Shown: positions 1-7,262 of the stretch, in pieces
Numbering within the stretch: the first letter of the stretch is position 1
How the letters are laid out: each line of letters opens with the position of its first letter
NCBI GenBank assembly: GCA_020628095.1
Contig: JAHDFP010000010.1
Location: forward strand, 1-64,000
Origin: Saprospiraceae bacterium
Lineage (GTDB): Bacteria > Bacteroidota > Bacteroidia > Chitinophagales > Saprospiraceae
DNA length: 64,000 nucleotides
Reading direction: 5' to 3'
The notes under the pieces: generated by a model
The model's input: the letters and a program-made list of their open reading frames with translations, nothing else
Databases searched by the model: none
What the model was told of the DNA's origin: nothing
Translations under genes and position numbers: made by a program

Positions 1-22
1 CGACTTATAGTCGAAATCAAAT

Positions 23-55
23 CTACCGGCTTATAGACGGTAGTAGTTTAATTTT
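23..55 (+). terminator. Possible terminator of a gene lying left of the window
   Basis: A hairpin with six-base arms (ctaccg at 23-28, cggtag at 38-43) and a nine-base loop is followed by a T-rich stretch. Two smaller hairpins flank it, a cgact/agtcg stem at 1-13 and an atgag/ctcat stem around 57-70. No coding sequence is recognisable in 1-147, so this probably ends a transcript entering from the left and insulates the MarR gene. Confidence 0.3.
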
Positions 56-147
56 ATGAGATGGCTCATACGTATTCATTTAAATATAGTATTTTGACTC
101 ATAGAGCAAGGTTAAAGTCAGAATAAACCATTGCAAGTCGTCAGCTA

Positions 148-588
148 ATGTCCAAAACGAGAAACAAACAACTCAGCATCTATCATAGATTATACATAGA
201 TCTGCAAAAGAGTCAAATCAAAATCAAAGGCCAATTCAACCAAAAACTTAAAGAAAGTAAATTATCTATTTCTTTTGACCAATGGCTCATACTGCAAGAA
301 ATAAATATGACATTGGGTATCAACCAAAAAACAATTGCACAGAACTTGTCTAAAGATGTGGCCTCGATATCCCGTATTTTGACTAAGCTAGAAAAAGGAA
401 ACTTTGTCACCAAAGAGGTGAATAAAGAAAATTCGCGTGAGTTCAAATTATATCTCAAACCAGCTGGTATCGAAGTTATCCATCAAACAAAGCCAGAGTT
501 TGAAAAAATATTTAAGCAACAATTTGCAGGCATCTATGAGCAGGAGCTCAATCTCTTATTAGATATACTCAAGAGAATCAACAATTAG
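148..588 (+). CDS. MarR-family transcriptional regulator
   Basis: A 146-residue protein of the usual MarR size. Residues 40-105 form the winged helix-turn-helix: a helix containing LGINQKTIAQ, a recognition helix at about 70-82 (VASISRILTKL), and a wing around 86-103. Helices at both ends would make the dimer interface. MarR proteins bind DNA as dimers and usually release it when a small ligand binds; neither ligand nor target can be read here. The gene converges on the flippase with a four-base overlap, so neither flank identifies an obvious target and it may act elsewhere. ATG start at 148. Confidence 0.85.
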   Translation: MSKTRNKQLSIYHRLYIDLQKSQIKIKGQFNQKLKESKLSISFDQWLILQEINMTLGINQKTIAQNLSKDVASISRILTKLEKGNFVTKEVNKENSREFKLYLKPAGIEVIHQTKPEFEKIFKQQFAGIYEQELNLLLDILKRINN

Positions 589-1976
589 TCTCGATATCTT
601 AAATATCGGAGAGCTTCTAGGATAGAAATTACTAAGGTGAGTAGTCCAAGTGTTACTTTTTTATACAGCTCTGTGAGATCGGATTTTTCCATTATGGTCC
701 ACAGTAATACAAGGATAAGTGAGAACACGACGGGTATGTAATAGTCTCTTATTCTTAGGGACATTCCAGACTGATTAACGAGAAAATAACTCAGCATATA
801 AATGATCACATAATATACCCCGATAGATACAATCATGATGTTAAGACTAACGTGACAGCTGACCAGCATAATGATTAATAAGGGAACAGCCGTCATACAT
901 TGCCAAAGAAAAAATGTCCGTGTCTGACCTAGGCTATATAATATGATGTCTATCGGATTAGCAATAATAATGGACATCCCTAGTACACAAAGTGCCGCTA
1001 ACGTGCTTGTGTACTCGTGGTATGCTGGTGGAAAGAGATGTATGACCCAGTTATGACCAAGAAAGAGAATGAAAAGCACAGGAATAAATACCAACCGCGT
1101 GATGCACATGAAATCACGAAAGATAATATTGTAATGATATGGTCGATGTTTTTCTTTGGTTAATAATGGGAATACCACACTTTCTAATGCATTATAGATC
1201 ACAATTACCGGACGGAGAACAACTTTTTTGATTATATCATAGATGCCCAATGTATGAAGTCCAAAAACATGACCTACGACAAAGGTATCAGCGTATGATA
1301 TGATAGAAGATATGCCCTTATCTCCTATAATATACTTACCGTAGTCAAGATGTTTGGTCTTTAACTCTGACGAAGCATGTAACTTGAAATCTGTATAAAG
1401 CCAATCATTAATAATAAGCCAAAAGAGCATCGTTAGATGCTTAATAATATAGGCTACCACTAGAGACCATACACCGCAGTCAAAATACAGCAGAGTGATA
1501 ATAGAAAAGAAAAAAGTAAGATGTCCCACGATCTCTATCATGGAGATTTTGGCAAAGCCCAGATCTCTTTTGAGTCCTGCTATATGTATAGATAATACTG
1601 AGGACAAAAAAAGTAAGGGTAAGAGTCCTACTAACAGATATATCATCACATACTGTTGCTGATATAGTCCGATACCAGTAACCACAACGAGTGCAATAAC
1701 CGCTGTAATAATGCTTGTTTTGAAATTAAGAACCAATACAGCGGTATAATCTTCTTTGCTGACCTGATCAGAGTGTATAAGACTTGTAGGGAAAGCATAC
1801 TCTATAATCGTCAATCCCATAAAAACCAAAGCCGAGGATATGGCAAACGAACCCAAATCCACCGTCGATACATATCTCGGGATGATAAGGAAAGTTATCG
1901 TCTGTAGTATCAGGAATATACAAGACGATAAGACCGTCCACCTTGACTTGCTGAGTATCGTTCTGAGAAAATGCAA
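585..1976 (-). CDS. Wzx-like polysaccharide flippase (MOP superfamily)
   Basis: A 463-residue, almost wholly hydrophobic protein with about 12 predicted membrane segments, the size and pattern of flippases that move lipid-linked oligosaccharides across the inner membrane. The N-terminus (RTILSKSRWTVLSS followed by a long hydrophobic helix, then PRYVSTVDLG) resembles the first helix and loop of the polysaccharide-synthesis transporter family. The only in-frame start is TTG at 1976; an in-frame stop lies just upstream. No glycosyltransferases are adjacent, so this is a lone flippase, with other surface-sugar genes about 23 kb away. An exporter of another lipid-linked substrate is possible. Confidence 0.8.
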   Translation of the reverse strand: MHFLRTILSKSRWTVLSSCIFLILQTITFLIIPRYVSTVDLGSFAISSALVFMGLTIIEYAFPTSLIHSDQVSKEDYTAVLVLNFKTSIITAVIALVVVTGIGLYQQQYVMIYLLVGLLPLLFLSSVLSIHIAGLKRDLGFAKISMIEIVGHLTFFFSIITLLYFDCGVWSLVVAYIIKHLTMLFWLIINDWLYTDFKLHASSELKTKHLDYGKYIIGDKGISSIISYADTFVVGHVFGLHTLGIYDIIKKVVLRPVIVIYNALESVVFPLLTKEKHRPYHYNIIFRDFMCITRLVFIPVLFILFLGHNWVIHLFPPAYHEYTSTLAALCVLGMSIIIANPIDIILYSLGQTRTFFLWQCMTAVPLLIIMLVSCHVSLNIMIVSIGVYYVIIYMLSYFLVNQSGMSLRIRDYYIPVVFSLILVLLWTIMEKSDLTELYKKVTLGLLTLVISILEALRYLRYRD

Positions 1977-2025
1977 TGATTATAATCGTATTAAGGCGAA
2001 AATAATCATTACATGATAGGTCTCT

Positions 2026-3516
2026 TTATAGCTGCTTACGTAATCTCGCAACAGGTATGTTGAGTTGCTCACGATATTTAGCTACGGTACGCCTTGCGAT
2101 GTTATAGCCTTTTTTCTGTAGGAGTTCTTTTAACTTTTCGTCAGATTCTGGTTTCTTTTTATTCTCAGTTTCTATAATGTCTTTGAGAATATTCTTCACC
2201 TCTAGCGTAGAAACCTCCTTGCCATTCTGTGTTGTAATGGATTCTGAGAAGAAATCCTTAAGTCGACGTGTACCAAATTCTGTCTGTACGAATTTGCTAT
2301 TTGCCACCCTTGATATAGTGGATATGTCTAATCCAGTGATCTCCGATATATCTTTGAGGATCATCGGGCGGATTGTTCTTTCGTCACCAGTTGTAAAATA
2401 TAGAAACTGGAACTGCATGATGGCATACATCGTATTATGCAAAGTCTCTTGTCGTTGCTTTATAGCATCTATAAACCATTTGGCAGAGTCTATTTTTTGT
2501 TTGATGAACATAACTGCCTCTTTTTCTTTTCTCTCTGCTCGACGCCCTTTCGTGGTATCTTTAAAAGTCTTTAACATGTCCAGATAATGGTCATTGATCC
2601 TTAGATCTGGAGCATTTTTGCTGTTTAGAATTAATTCTAACTCTCCATCTCTATTATTGATAATGAAATCTGGTACGACATATTGATTGCCATTGAGATT
2701 ACGACCAGAAAAACCACTTGCTGGTTTGGGATTTAGTTTGAGAATCTCTTCGATGGCATCTCTTAGCTCATGCTCAGAGATAAAGAGATTCTTTTGTAGT
2801 TTTTGATAGTGTTTCTTGGTAAATTGTTCGAAGTGATTTTCTAATATCTTTAGTGCCGTCGCTTTCGCTTTTTTATTGTTGCCCTCTTCTTTATCTATTT
2901 TATTGACAATCTGTAATCTGAGGCACTCTTGCAGATTCCTTGCACCGACACCAGGAGGATCAAACTTCTGAATCTTCGTGAGCATCGTATTTATTTCCTC
3001 CTCTGTACAATCCACATTCTGAGTAAATAAAATATCATCTATCAGTGCGATAGGCTCTCGTCTAAGATACCCATCCATATCGATACTGCCAATGATCTGC
3101 TCTCCGATCATCTGGACTTTTTCGTCCTCTATCTTTAGCATTCCGAGCTGTTGTTCGAGATATTCGTGGAAAGAATTCTGTACAGCTATCGGTAGAGTCT
3201 TCTCTTCTATATCTTGTATAGAGTCACTTTTGATCTTATAACTTGTCGGATCATCTTCCATATATTCAGTTAGATAATCGTCCAGTTCAAAGTCTTCCGC
3301 CTTGGGCTCTTCATATTCCTCCTCTGAGTCTTCTGACTTTTCTATATCATATACCTCCGCACCTTCATCTCCTTCGTCGAGAGCAGGGTTGGACTCTAAT
3401 TCTTCCTTGATTCTTTGGTCTAATGTAGCTGTTGGAATTTGAAGTAACTTCATAAGCTGTATCTGCTGAGGAGACAGCTTTTGAGTCATTTTCTGGCTGA
3501 GATTTTGTCTAAGCAT
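2026..3516 (-). CDS. rpoN: RNA polymerase sigma-54 factor RpoN
   Basis: A 496-residue protein with full sigma-54 architecture. Residues 1-50 are the glutamine- and leucine-rich activator-interacting region (QKLSPQQIQLMKLLQIPT, then ELESNPALDE). Residues 50-95 are the acidic region II. The core-binding domain follows, and the diagnostic RpoN box ARRTVAKYRE lies at 474-483 near the C-terminus. Sigma-54 recognises -24/-12 promoters and needs an AAA+ activator, none of which is in this window. A weak -24/-12-like element lies upstream of the gene at 3591-3605. It is divergent from the aminopeptidase gene across 162 bases. Confidence 0.97.
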   Translation of the reverse strand: MLRQNLSQKMTQKLSPQQIQLMKLLQIPTATLDQRIKEELESNPALDEGDEGAEVYDIEKSEDSEEEYEEPKAEDFELDDYLTEYMEDDPTSYKIKSDSIQDIEEKTLPIAVQNSFHEYLEQQLGMLKIEDEKVQMIGEQIIGSIDMDGYLRREPIALIDDILFTQNVDCTEEEINTMLTKIQKFDPPGVGARNLQECLRLQIVNKIDKEEGNNKKAKATALKILENHFEQFTKKHYQKLQKNLFISEHELRDAIEEILKLNPKPASGFSGRNLNGNQYVVPDFIINNRDGELELILNSKNAPDLRINDHYLDMLKTFKDTTKGRRAERKEKEAVMFIKQKIDSAKWFIDAIKQRQETLHNTMYAIMQFQFLYFTTGDERTIRPMILKDISEITGLDISTISRVANSKFVQTEFGTRRLKDFFSESITTQNGKEVSTLEVKNILKDIIETENKKKPESDEKLKELLQKKGYNIARRTVAKYREQLNIPVARLRKQL

Positions 3517-3590
3517 TTTTCTTTGTACTAATTATTAACAATTTTTAGTCACTTCTCGTTCTCTGGCTGCATTATTATATATTGGTGTAA

Positions 3591-3605
3591 ACAAAAAGAA
3601 TGCCA
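3591..3605 (-). promoter_or_regulatory. Weak sigma-54-like -24/-12 element upstream of rpoN
   Basis: Read on the minus strand, the bases are TGGCATT, four T-rich bases, then TTGT. TGGCA and TTG match the -24/-12 consensus at the correct spacing, but the usually invariant GC at -12 is GT. It lies 75 bases before the rpoN start codon. The match may be chance in AT-rich DNA. Confidence 0.2.
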
Positions 3606-3678
3606 AAATATTAAATTATTTTATAATGTTTAAATTTATACTAACCAATGTTTTACATATTATAATATTATTTAATAT

Positions 3679-5451
3679 ATGATAATAGAAAGATTAGCTG
3701 CATTTAGAGCCAAAATGCAATCACATGATATAGCTGCTTATATCATACCTTCTACAGATCCGCATCAGAGCGAGTATTTACCGGAGTATTGGTCATGCCG
3801 AGCTTGGTTATCTGGCTTCACAGGATCTGCAGGATTGATGGTGGTGACATCCACTAAGGCGGGTTTGTGGACGGACTCCAGATATTTCTTACAAGCTGAG
3901 ACCCAACTGGAAGATACTACCATAGACTTTCATAAGGTTCTAGATAGAAGTAAAGCCTATTATCTGGATTATCTATGCCAAGAGCTCAAAAGTGGAGATA
4001 AAGTAGGTCTTTGTCCACTTCTATTTTCAAAACTTCAAATAGAAAGAATAAAAAAACACTTATCTGATTGTGGTATTGAGGTCGTACTAAGTGAAGATTT
4101 ATTCGAGGAAGTATGGATAGACCGACCTTCTTTGCCCACAGAAACTGTTTTCGATCATCCCATAGAATATGCAGGAGAGAGCCGTGCCAAGAAAATAGAA
4201 GTCGTAAGAACCGAAATGACCTCTTACGGAGTAGGCAATTATCTCGTGTCGACATTAGATGACATAGCATGGTTGCTCAATCTGAGAGGTCGTGACATAA
4301 GGCTTAACCCTGTGTTTATGTCCTACCTCTTAATCTGCAAGGAAAAAACATACTTATACATCAACGCTGATAAGGTAGAATCTGAATTGAAAGCAGAACT
4401 TGAGGATGTACAGATTTACATAAGAGAATATGCTGAAATATCTAATGACCTGAAAGCTCTCGAAAGTACAGACAGTCTATTATTAGATGCAAGAAGTGCT
4501 AATTATTCTTTATATCAAGCTCTAGGTCATCTAAAGGTGACAGAAGGAAAGAATATCGTCAAACATCTCAAGTCAAAAAAGAGCAAAACGGAAGTCCGAC
4601 ATATAGAAAACGCCATGATCAAGGATGGGGTGGCTCTTTGTCATGCCTTCCATTGGCTAGAGCAAGAAATAGAAAACAGAACCGTCAGCGAATATGACTT
4701 TGCTGTTAAGTTAGCCGCTTGCAGAGGCGAACAGGCTGATTATTATGGAGAAAGTTTTGATGCGATAGTGGGTTATAAATCTAATGGCGCCATCATACAT
4801 TACAGACCAGAAAAGGATCAATCGGCCATGATATCCAAGGATGGTGTTTTACTGGTAGATAGCGGAGGTCAATATATAGATGGGACGACCGATATTACCA
4901 GAACTTTTTGCTTAGGAGAGGTCACCCCAGAATTTAGTAAGGCTTATACTCAGGTGCTCAAAGGCTTTATAACTCTAGACAATGCCGTTATACCAGAGGG
5001 AACGAATGGTGGCCAGATAGATATACTGGCAAGACAATATCTGTGGGCATCAGGAAAAAATTATAGCCATGGTACGGGACACGGTGTCGGTTATTTTCTC
5101 AATGTCCATGAAGGTCCCCAAGGGATCTCTCCAGGTCGGTCTATGGGTGCGACTACCCCGCTAGAACAAGGAATGATCACATCTAATGAGCCAGGGTATT
5201 ATGTAGAAGGCCAGTATGGAATCAGAATAGAGAATGTCATATTATGCCAGCCGTCAGAATATGAGAATTTCCTATCATTCCGATCGCTGACGATGTATCC
5301 CATAGAGACAAAAGCCATAGATAAATCAATATTCTCAAAGGAAGAGCAGAAATGGCTCAATGATTATCACCAAAACGTCTACGATAGGTTAAGTCCATAC
5401 CTGAATGCTGAACTAAAGGCATGGCTACAAGAGAAATGTCAAAGTATATAA
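3679..5451 (+). CDS. Xaa-Pro aminopeptidase, M24B family, three-domain type
   Basis: A 590-residue metallopeptidase that removes N-terminal residues preceding proline. It has the long three-domain form related to eukaryotic cytosolic aminopeptidase P1, rather than the ~440-residue E. coli PepP form. Two creatinase-like N-terminal domains (residues 1-300; opening IERLAAFRAKM, then PSTDPHQSEYLPEYW) precede the pita-bread catalytic domain. The metal ligands are all present: D394 and D405 (DSGGQYIDGTTDITRTF), H468 (GTGHGVG), E504 (SNEPGYY) and E518 (IRIENV). There is no signal peptide, so it should be cytoplasmic. It is divergent from rpoN and likely transcribed alone. Confidence 0.95.
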   Translation: MIIERLAAFRAKMQSHDIAAYIIPSTDPHQSEYLPEYWSCRAWLSGFTGSAGLMVVTSTKAGLWTDSRYFLQAETQLEDTTIDFHKVLDRSKAYYLDYLCQELKSGDKVGLCPLLFSKLQIERIKKHLSDCGIEVVLSEDLFEEVWIDRPSLPTETVFDHPIEYAGESRAKKIEVVRTEMTSYGVGNYLVSTLDDIAWLLNLRGRDIRLNPVFMSYLLICKEKTYLYINADKVESELKAELEDVQIYIREYAEISNDLKALESTDSLLLDARSANYSLYQALGHLKVTEGKNIVKHLKSKKSKTEVRHIENAMIKDGVALCHAFHWLEQEIENRTVSEYDFAVKLAACRGEQADYYGESFDAIVGYKSNGAIIHYRPEKDQSAMISKDGVLLVDSGGQYIDGTTDITRTFCLGEVTPEFSKAYTQVLKGFITLDNAVIPEGTNGGQIDILARQYLWASGKNYSHGTGHGVGYFLNVHEGPQGISPGRSMGATTPLEQGMITSNEPGYYVEGQYGIRIENVILCQPSEYENFLSFRSLTMYPIETKAIDKSIFSKEEQKWLNDYHQNVYDRLSPYLNAELKAWLQEKCQSI

Positions 5452-5509
5452 AACGGATATTGTTTTTTTCTGTTTCTTTGCACCGTAAATTGTTAATAAT
5501 CATACCATA

Positions 5510-5638
5510 ATGGCAGGAGGCAATCAACAAAATTGGGGCAAAAAGGGAGAATACCTTGCTAAGTTTTTTATAGGCTTAATCGTATTTTTTATTCTTCTTA
5601 TTTGGGTATATAAGAAAAACCAAGCTGGTCTATCATAG
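5510..5638 (+). CDS. 42-residue single-span membrane microprotein
   Basis: An ATG-initiated frame encodes 42 residues: a short polar head (MAGGNQQNWGKKGEYLAKF), one strongly hydrophobic helix at about 19-34 (FFIGLIVFFILLIWVY), and a lysine-containing tail (KKNQAGLS). The positive tail suggests membrane insertion with lysines inside. It sits between the aminopeptidase stop and the converging kinase gene. Upstream, TTTCTTTGCA at 5473-5482 resembles the Bacteroidota -7 element, though I see no good -33 partner. I recognise no family. The head-helix-tail layout and lack of any competing frame support a real gene, but chance is not excluded. Confidence 0.5.
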   Translation: MAGGNQQNWGKKGEYLAKFFIGLIVFFILLIWVYKKNQAGLS

Positions 5639-5645
5639 CCGTTTA

Positions 5646-6557
5646 CTAAAGGTCTACACTCATCATTTGAGTGAATCTCTTGATTCTTTCCGCTATCTGA
5701 TCTTTATCTAAAGTTTTCAGTTTATCTAGGCTAAATTCTTCTACGCAGAAAGAAGCCATAGCACTACCATGTATTACTGCACGTTTGAGATTATCGAATG
5801 AGGTATCTCCCGTCTGAGCAATATGTCCCATAAGACCTCCTGCAAAAGTATCACCTGCACCAGTTGGATCTTTGACTAAAGCCAATGGCAATGCTGGAGC
5901 AAAGAACATTTCGTCCTTAGACATAAGCAGAGCACCATGTTCCCCTTTTTTGATGACTAAATATTTTGGCCCCATTTCGAATATCTTTTGAGCCGCATTG
6001 ACTAGAGAATATTCTCCTGATAACTGTCTGGCCTCTTCGTCATTGATGGTCAGTAGGTCTACTTTGGAGATTGCCTCTTTGAGCCTATCCATAGCGATAT
6101 CCATCCAAAAATTCATAGTATCCAAAGCAACGAATTGTGGATCTGTCAACTGTTCCATCACCCTGATCTGGATATCTGGTGTCAGATTACCCAGCATTAT
6201 GTACTTGCTATCCTTATAACTATCTGGTAGCTCTGGATCAAAATCATCAAGGACATTAAGGTCTGTGGTGAGGGTGTCCCGCTGGTTCATGTTCTCATGA
6301 TAGCGACCAGCCCAGAAGAAGGTCAAGCCATCTTTTACGATCTTGAGACCTTCCATATTGACTCCTCGTGCTTCGAGTGTTTTTATCTCTTCTGCTGGAA
6401 AATCGTGACCGACGATAGAAGTCAATCTGATATCATCAGTATAATATGATGCCGCCCAAGAAATATAAGTACAAGCGCCCCCTATAACTTTTTCTGCTTT
6501 TCCATAAGGCGTCTCGATACTATCAAAAGCAACCGTCCCGACCGTAAGTAAACTCAT
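5646..6557 (-). CDS. PfkB-family carbohydrate kinase
   Basis: A 303-residue ribokinase-fold kinase that transfers phosphate from ATP to a sugar, nucleoside or similar hydroxyl group. The second PfkB signature, DPTGAGDTFAGG, is near the C-terminus with the catalytic base at D236; the first glycine motif is VIGGACTYISWAASY near residue 25. The substrate cannot be read from sequence. This length and the opening VGTVAFDSIETP suggest the Bacteroidota group usually annotated only as sugar kinase. A strong promoter candidate lies immediately upstream at 6578-6607, overlapping the end of the RNase HII gene, so it probably has its own transcript. Confidence 0.9.
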   Translation of the reverse strand: MSLLTVGTVAFDSIETPYGKAEKVIGGACTYISWAASYYTDDIRLTSIVGHDFPAEEIKTLEARGVNMEGLKIVKDGLTFFWAGRYHENMNQRDTLTTDLNVLDDFDPELPDSYKDSKYIMLGNLTPDIQIRVMEQLTDPQFVALDTMNFWMDIAMDRLKEAISKVDLLTINDEEARQLSGEYSLVNAAQKIFEMGPKYLVIKKGEHGALLMSKDEMFFAPALPLALVKDPTGAGDTFAGGLMGHIAQTGDTSFDNLKRAVIHGSAMASFCVEEFSLDKLKTLDKDQIAERIKRFTQMMSVDL

Positions 6558-6577
6558 GACTCTGTGTTTTAGGCAGG

Positions 6578-6607
6578 CAAAAGTATAGAATTAATCAAAT
6601 AAATCAA
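6578..6607 (-). promoter_or_regulatory. Bacteroidota-type promoter for the PfkB kinase gene
   Basis: On the minus strand, TTG (6605-6607) is followed after 19 bases by TACTTTTG (6578-6585), matching the TTG/TAnnTTTG primary-sigma pattern of Bacteroidota at canonical spacing. Transcription would begin near 6571, about 14 bases before the ATG at 6557. The -33 element lies inside the 3' end of rnhB. Confidence 0.55.
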
Positions 6608-7196
6608 GTTGATTGTAATCCTCGGTTAGTTTGAATGATTTTCTATGCAATGGCGTAATCCCATGAGTCACTATAGAGGCTCGATGAGCAGCTGTGGGAT
6701 ATCCTTTATTAGTCTCCCAGCTGTAGTAGGGGTATCGCTTAGAGGCTCTCTTCATATATCTGTCCCTTGCGACCTTAGCCAATACGGAGGCCGCCGCGAT
6801 GGAATAATACTTATCATCACCTTTTATAATGCAACTGAACGGTACCTTCTTATAGGGCTTGAACTTATTGCCATCTACGATGATGTAATCTGGTTGTACA
6901 GTAAGACCAGCTAGAGCATGATGCATCGCCAATATGGACGCATTAAGGATATTAATCTGATCTATTTTCTTAGGCGTGACCTTTTTTATAGCAAAAGAAA
7001 GCGCCGTTTGTTTGATAAGATTATAACATTCGTCCTTTTGGATAGAGTTTAACTTTTTGGAATCTCTCAGATAGGGGTGCGAAAAATCTCTTGGCAATAT
7101 AACCGCCGCCGCGAATACGGGCCCTGCTAGACATCCGCGTCCTGCCTCGTCTGTACCTGCCTCTAGTTCTTTATCCGAATAAAAAGATTTTAGCAT
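6591..7196 (-). CDS. rnhB: Ribonuclease HII
   Basis: A 201-residue type 2 RNase H, which nicks RNA in RNA-DNA hybrids and removes single ribonucleotides misincorporated in DNA. The opening GTDEAGRGCLAGPV carries the first two catalytic acidic residues (D16, E17). The third acidic residue is in IIVDGNKF and the fourth in AKVARDRYMKR. The protein has full family length and no extra domains. It lies 33 bases upstream of the kinase gene on the same strand and is divergent from the MMPL exporter, with a small inverted repeat at 7207-7222 between them. Confidence 0.95.
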   Translation of the reverse strand: MLKSFYSDKELEAGTDEAGRGCLAGPVFAAAVILPRDFSHPYLRDSKKLNSIQKDECYNLIKQTALSFAIKKVTPKKIDQINILNASILAMHHALAGLTVQPDYIIVDGNKFKPYKKVPFSCIIKGDDKYYSIAAASVLAKVARDRYMKRASKRYPYYSWETNKGYPTAAHRASIVTHGITPLHRKSFKLTEDYNQLDLFD

Positions 7197-7206
7197 AAGC
7201 TCTTAT

Positions 7207-7222
7207 ATTCTAAAAATAGAAT
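7207..7222. repeat. Short inverted repeat between rnhB and the MMPL gene
   Basis: Arms attcta (7207-7212) and tagaat (7217-7222) flank four A residues in the 66-base divergent region. It could be an operator for either gene. It is short and AT-rich, so chance is likely. Confidence 0.2.
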
Positions 7223-7262
7223 CTTTTGTTAATCCATTTCAGAAAATTTTTGTTTCCCTGTT

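Noticed and set aside
2177-2587. A 136-codon plus-strand frame inside rpoN
   Set aside because: It is antisense to the conserved core-binding part of sigma-54 and shows no domain or signal.
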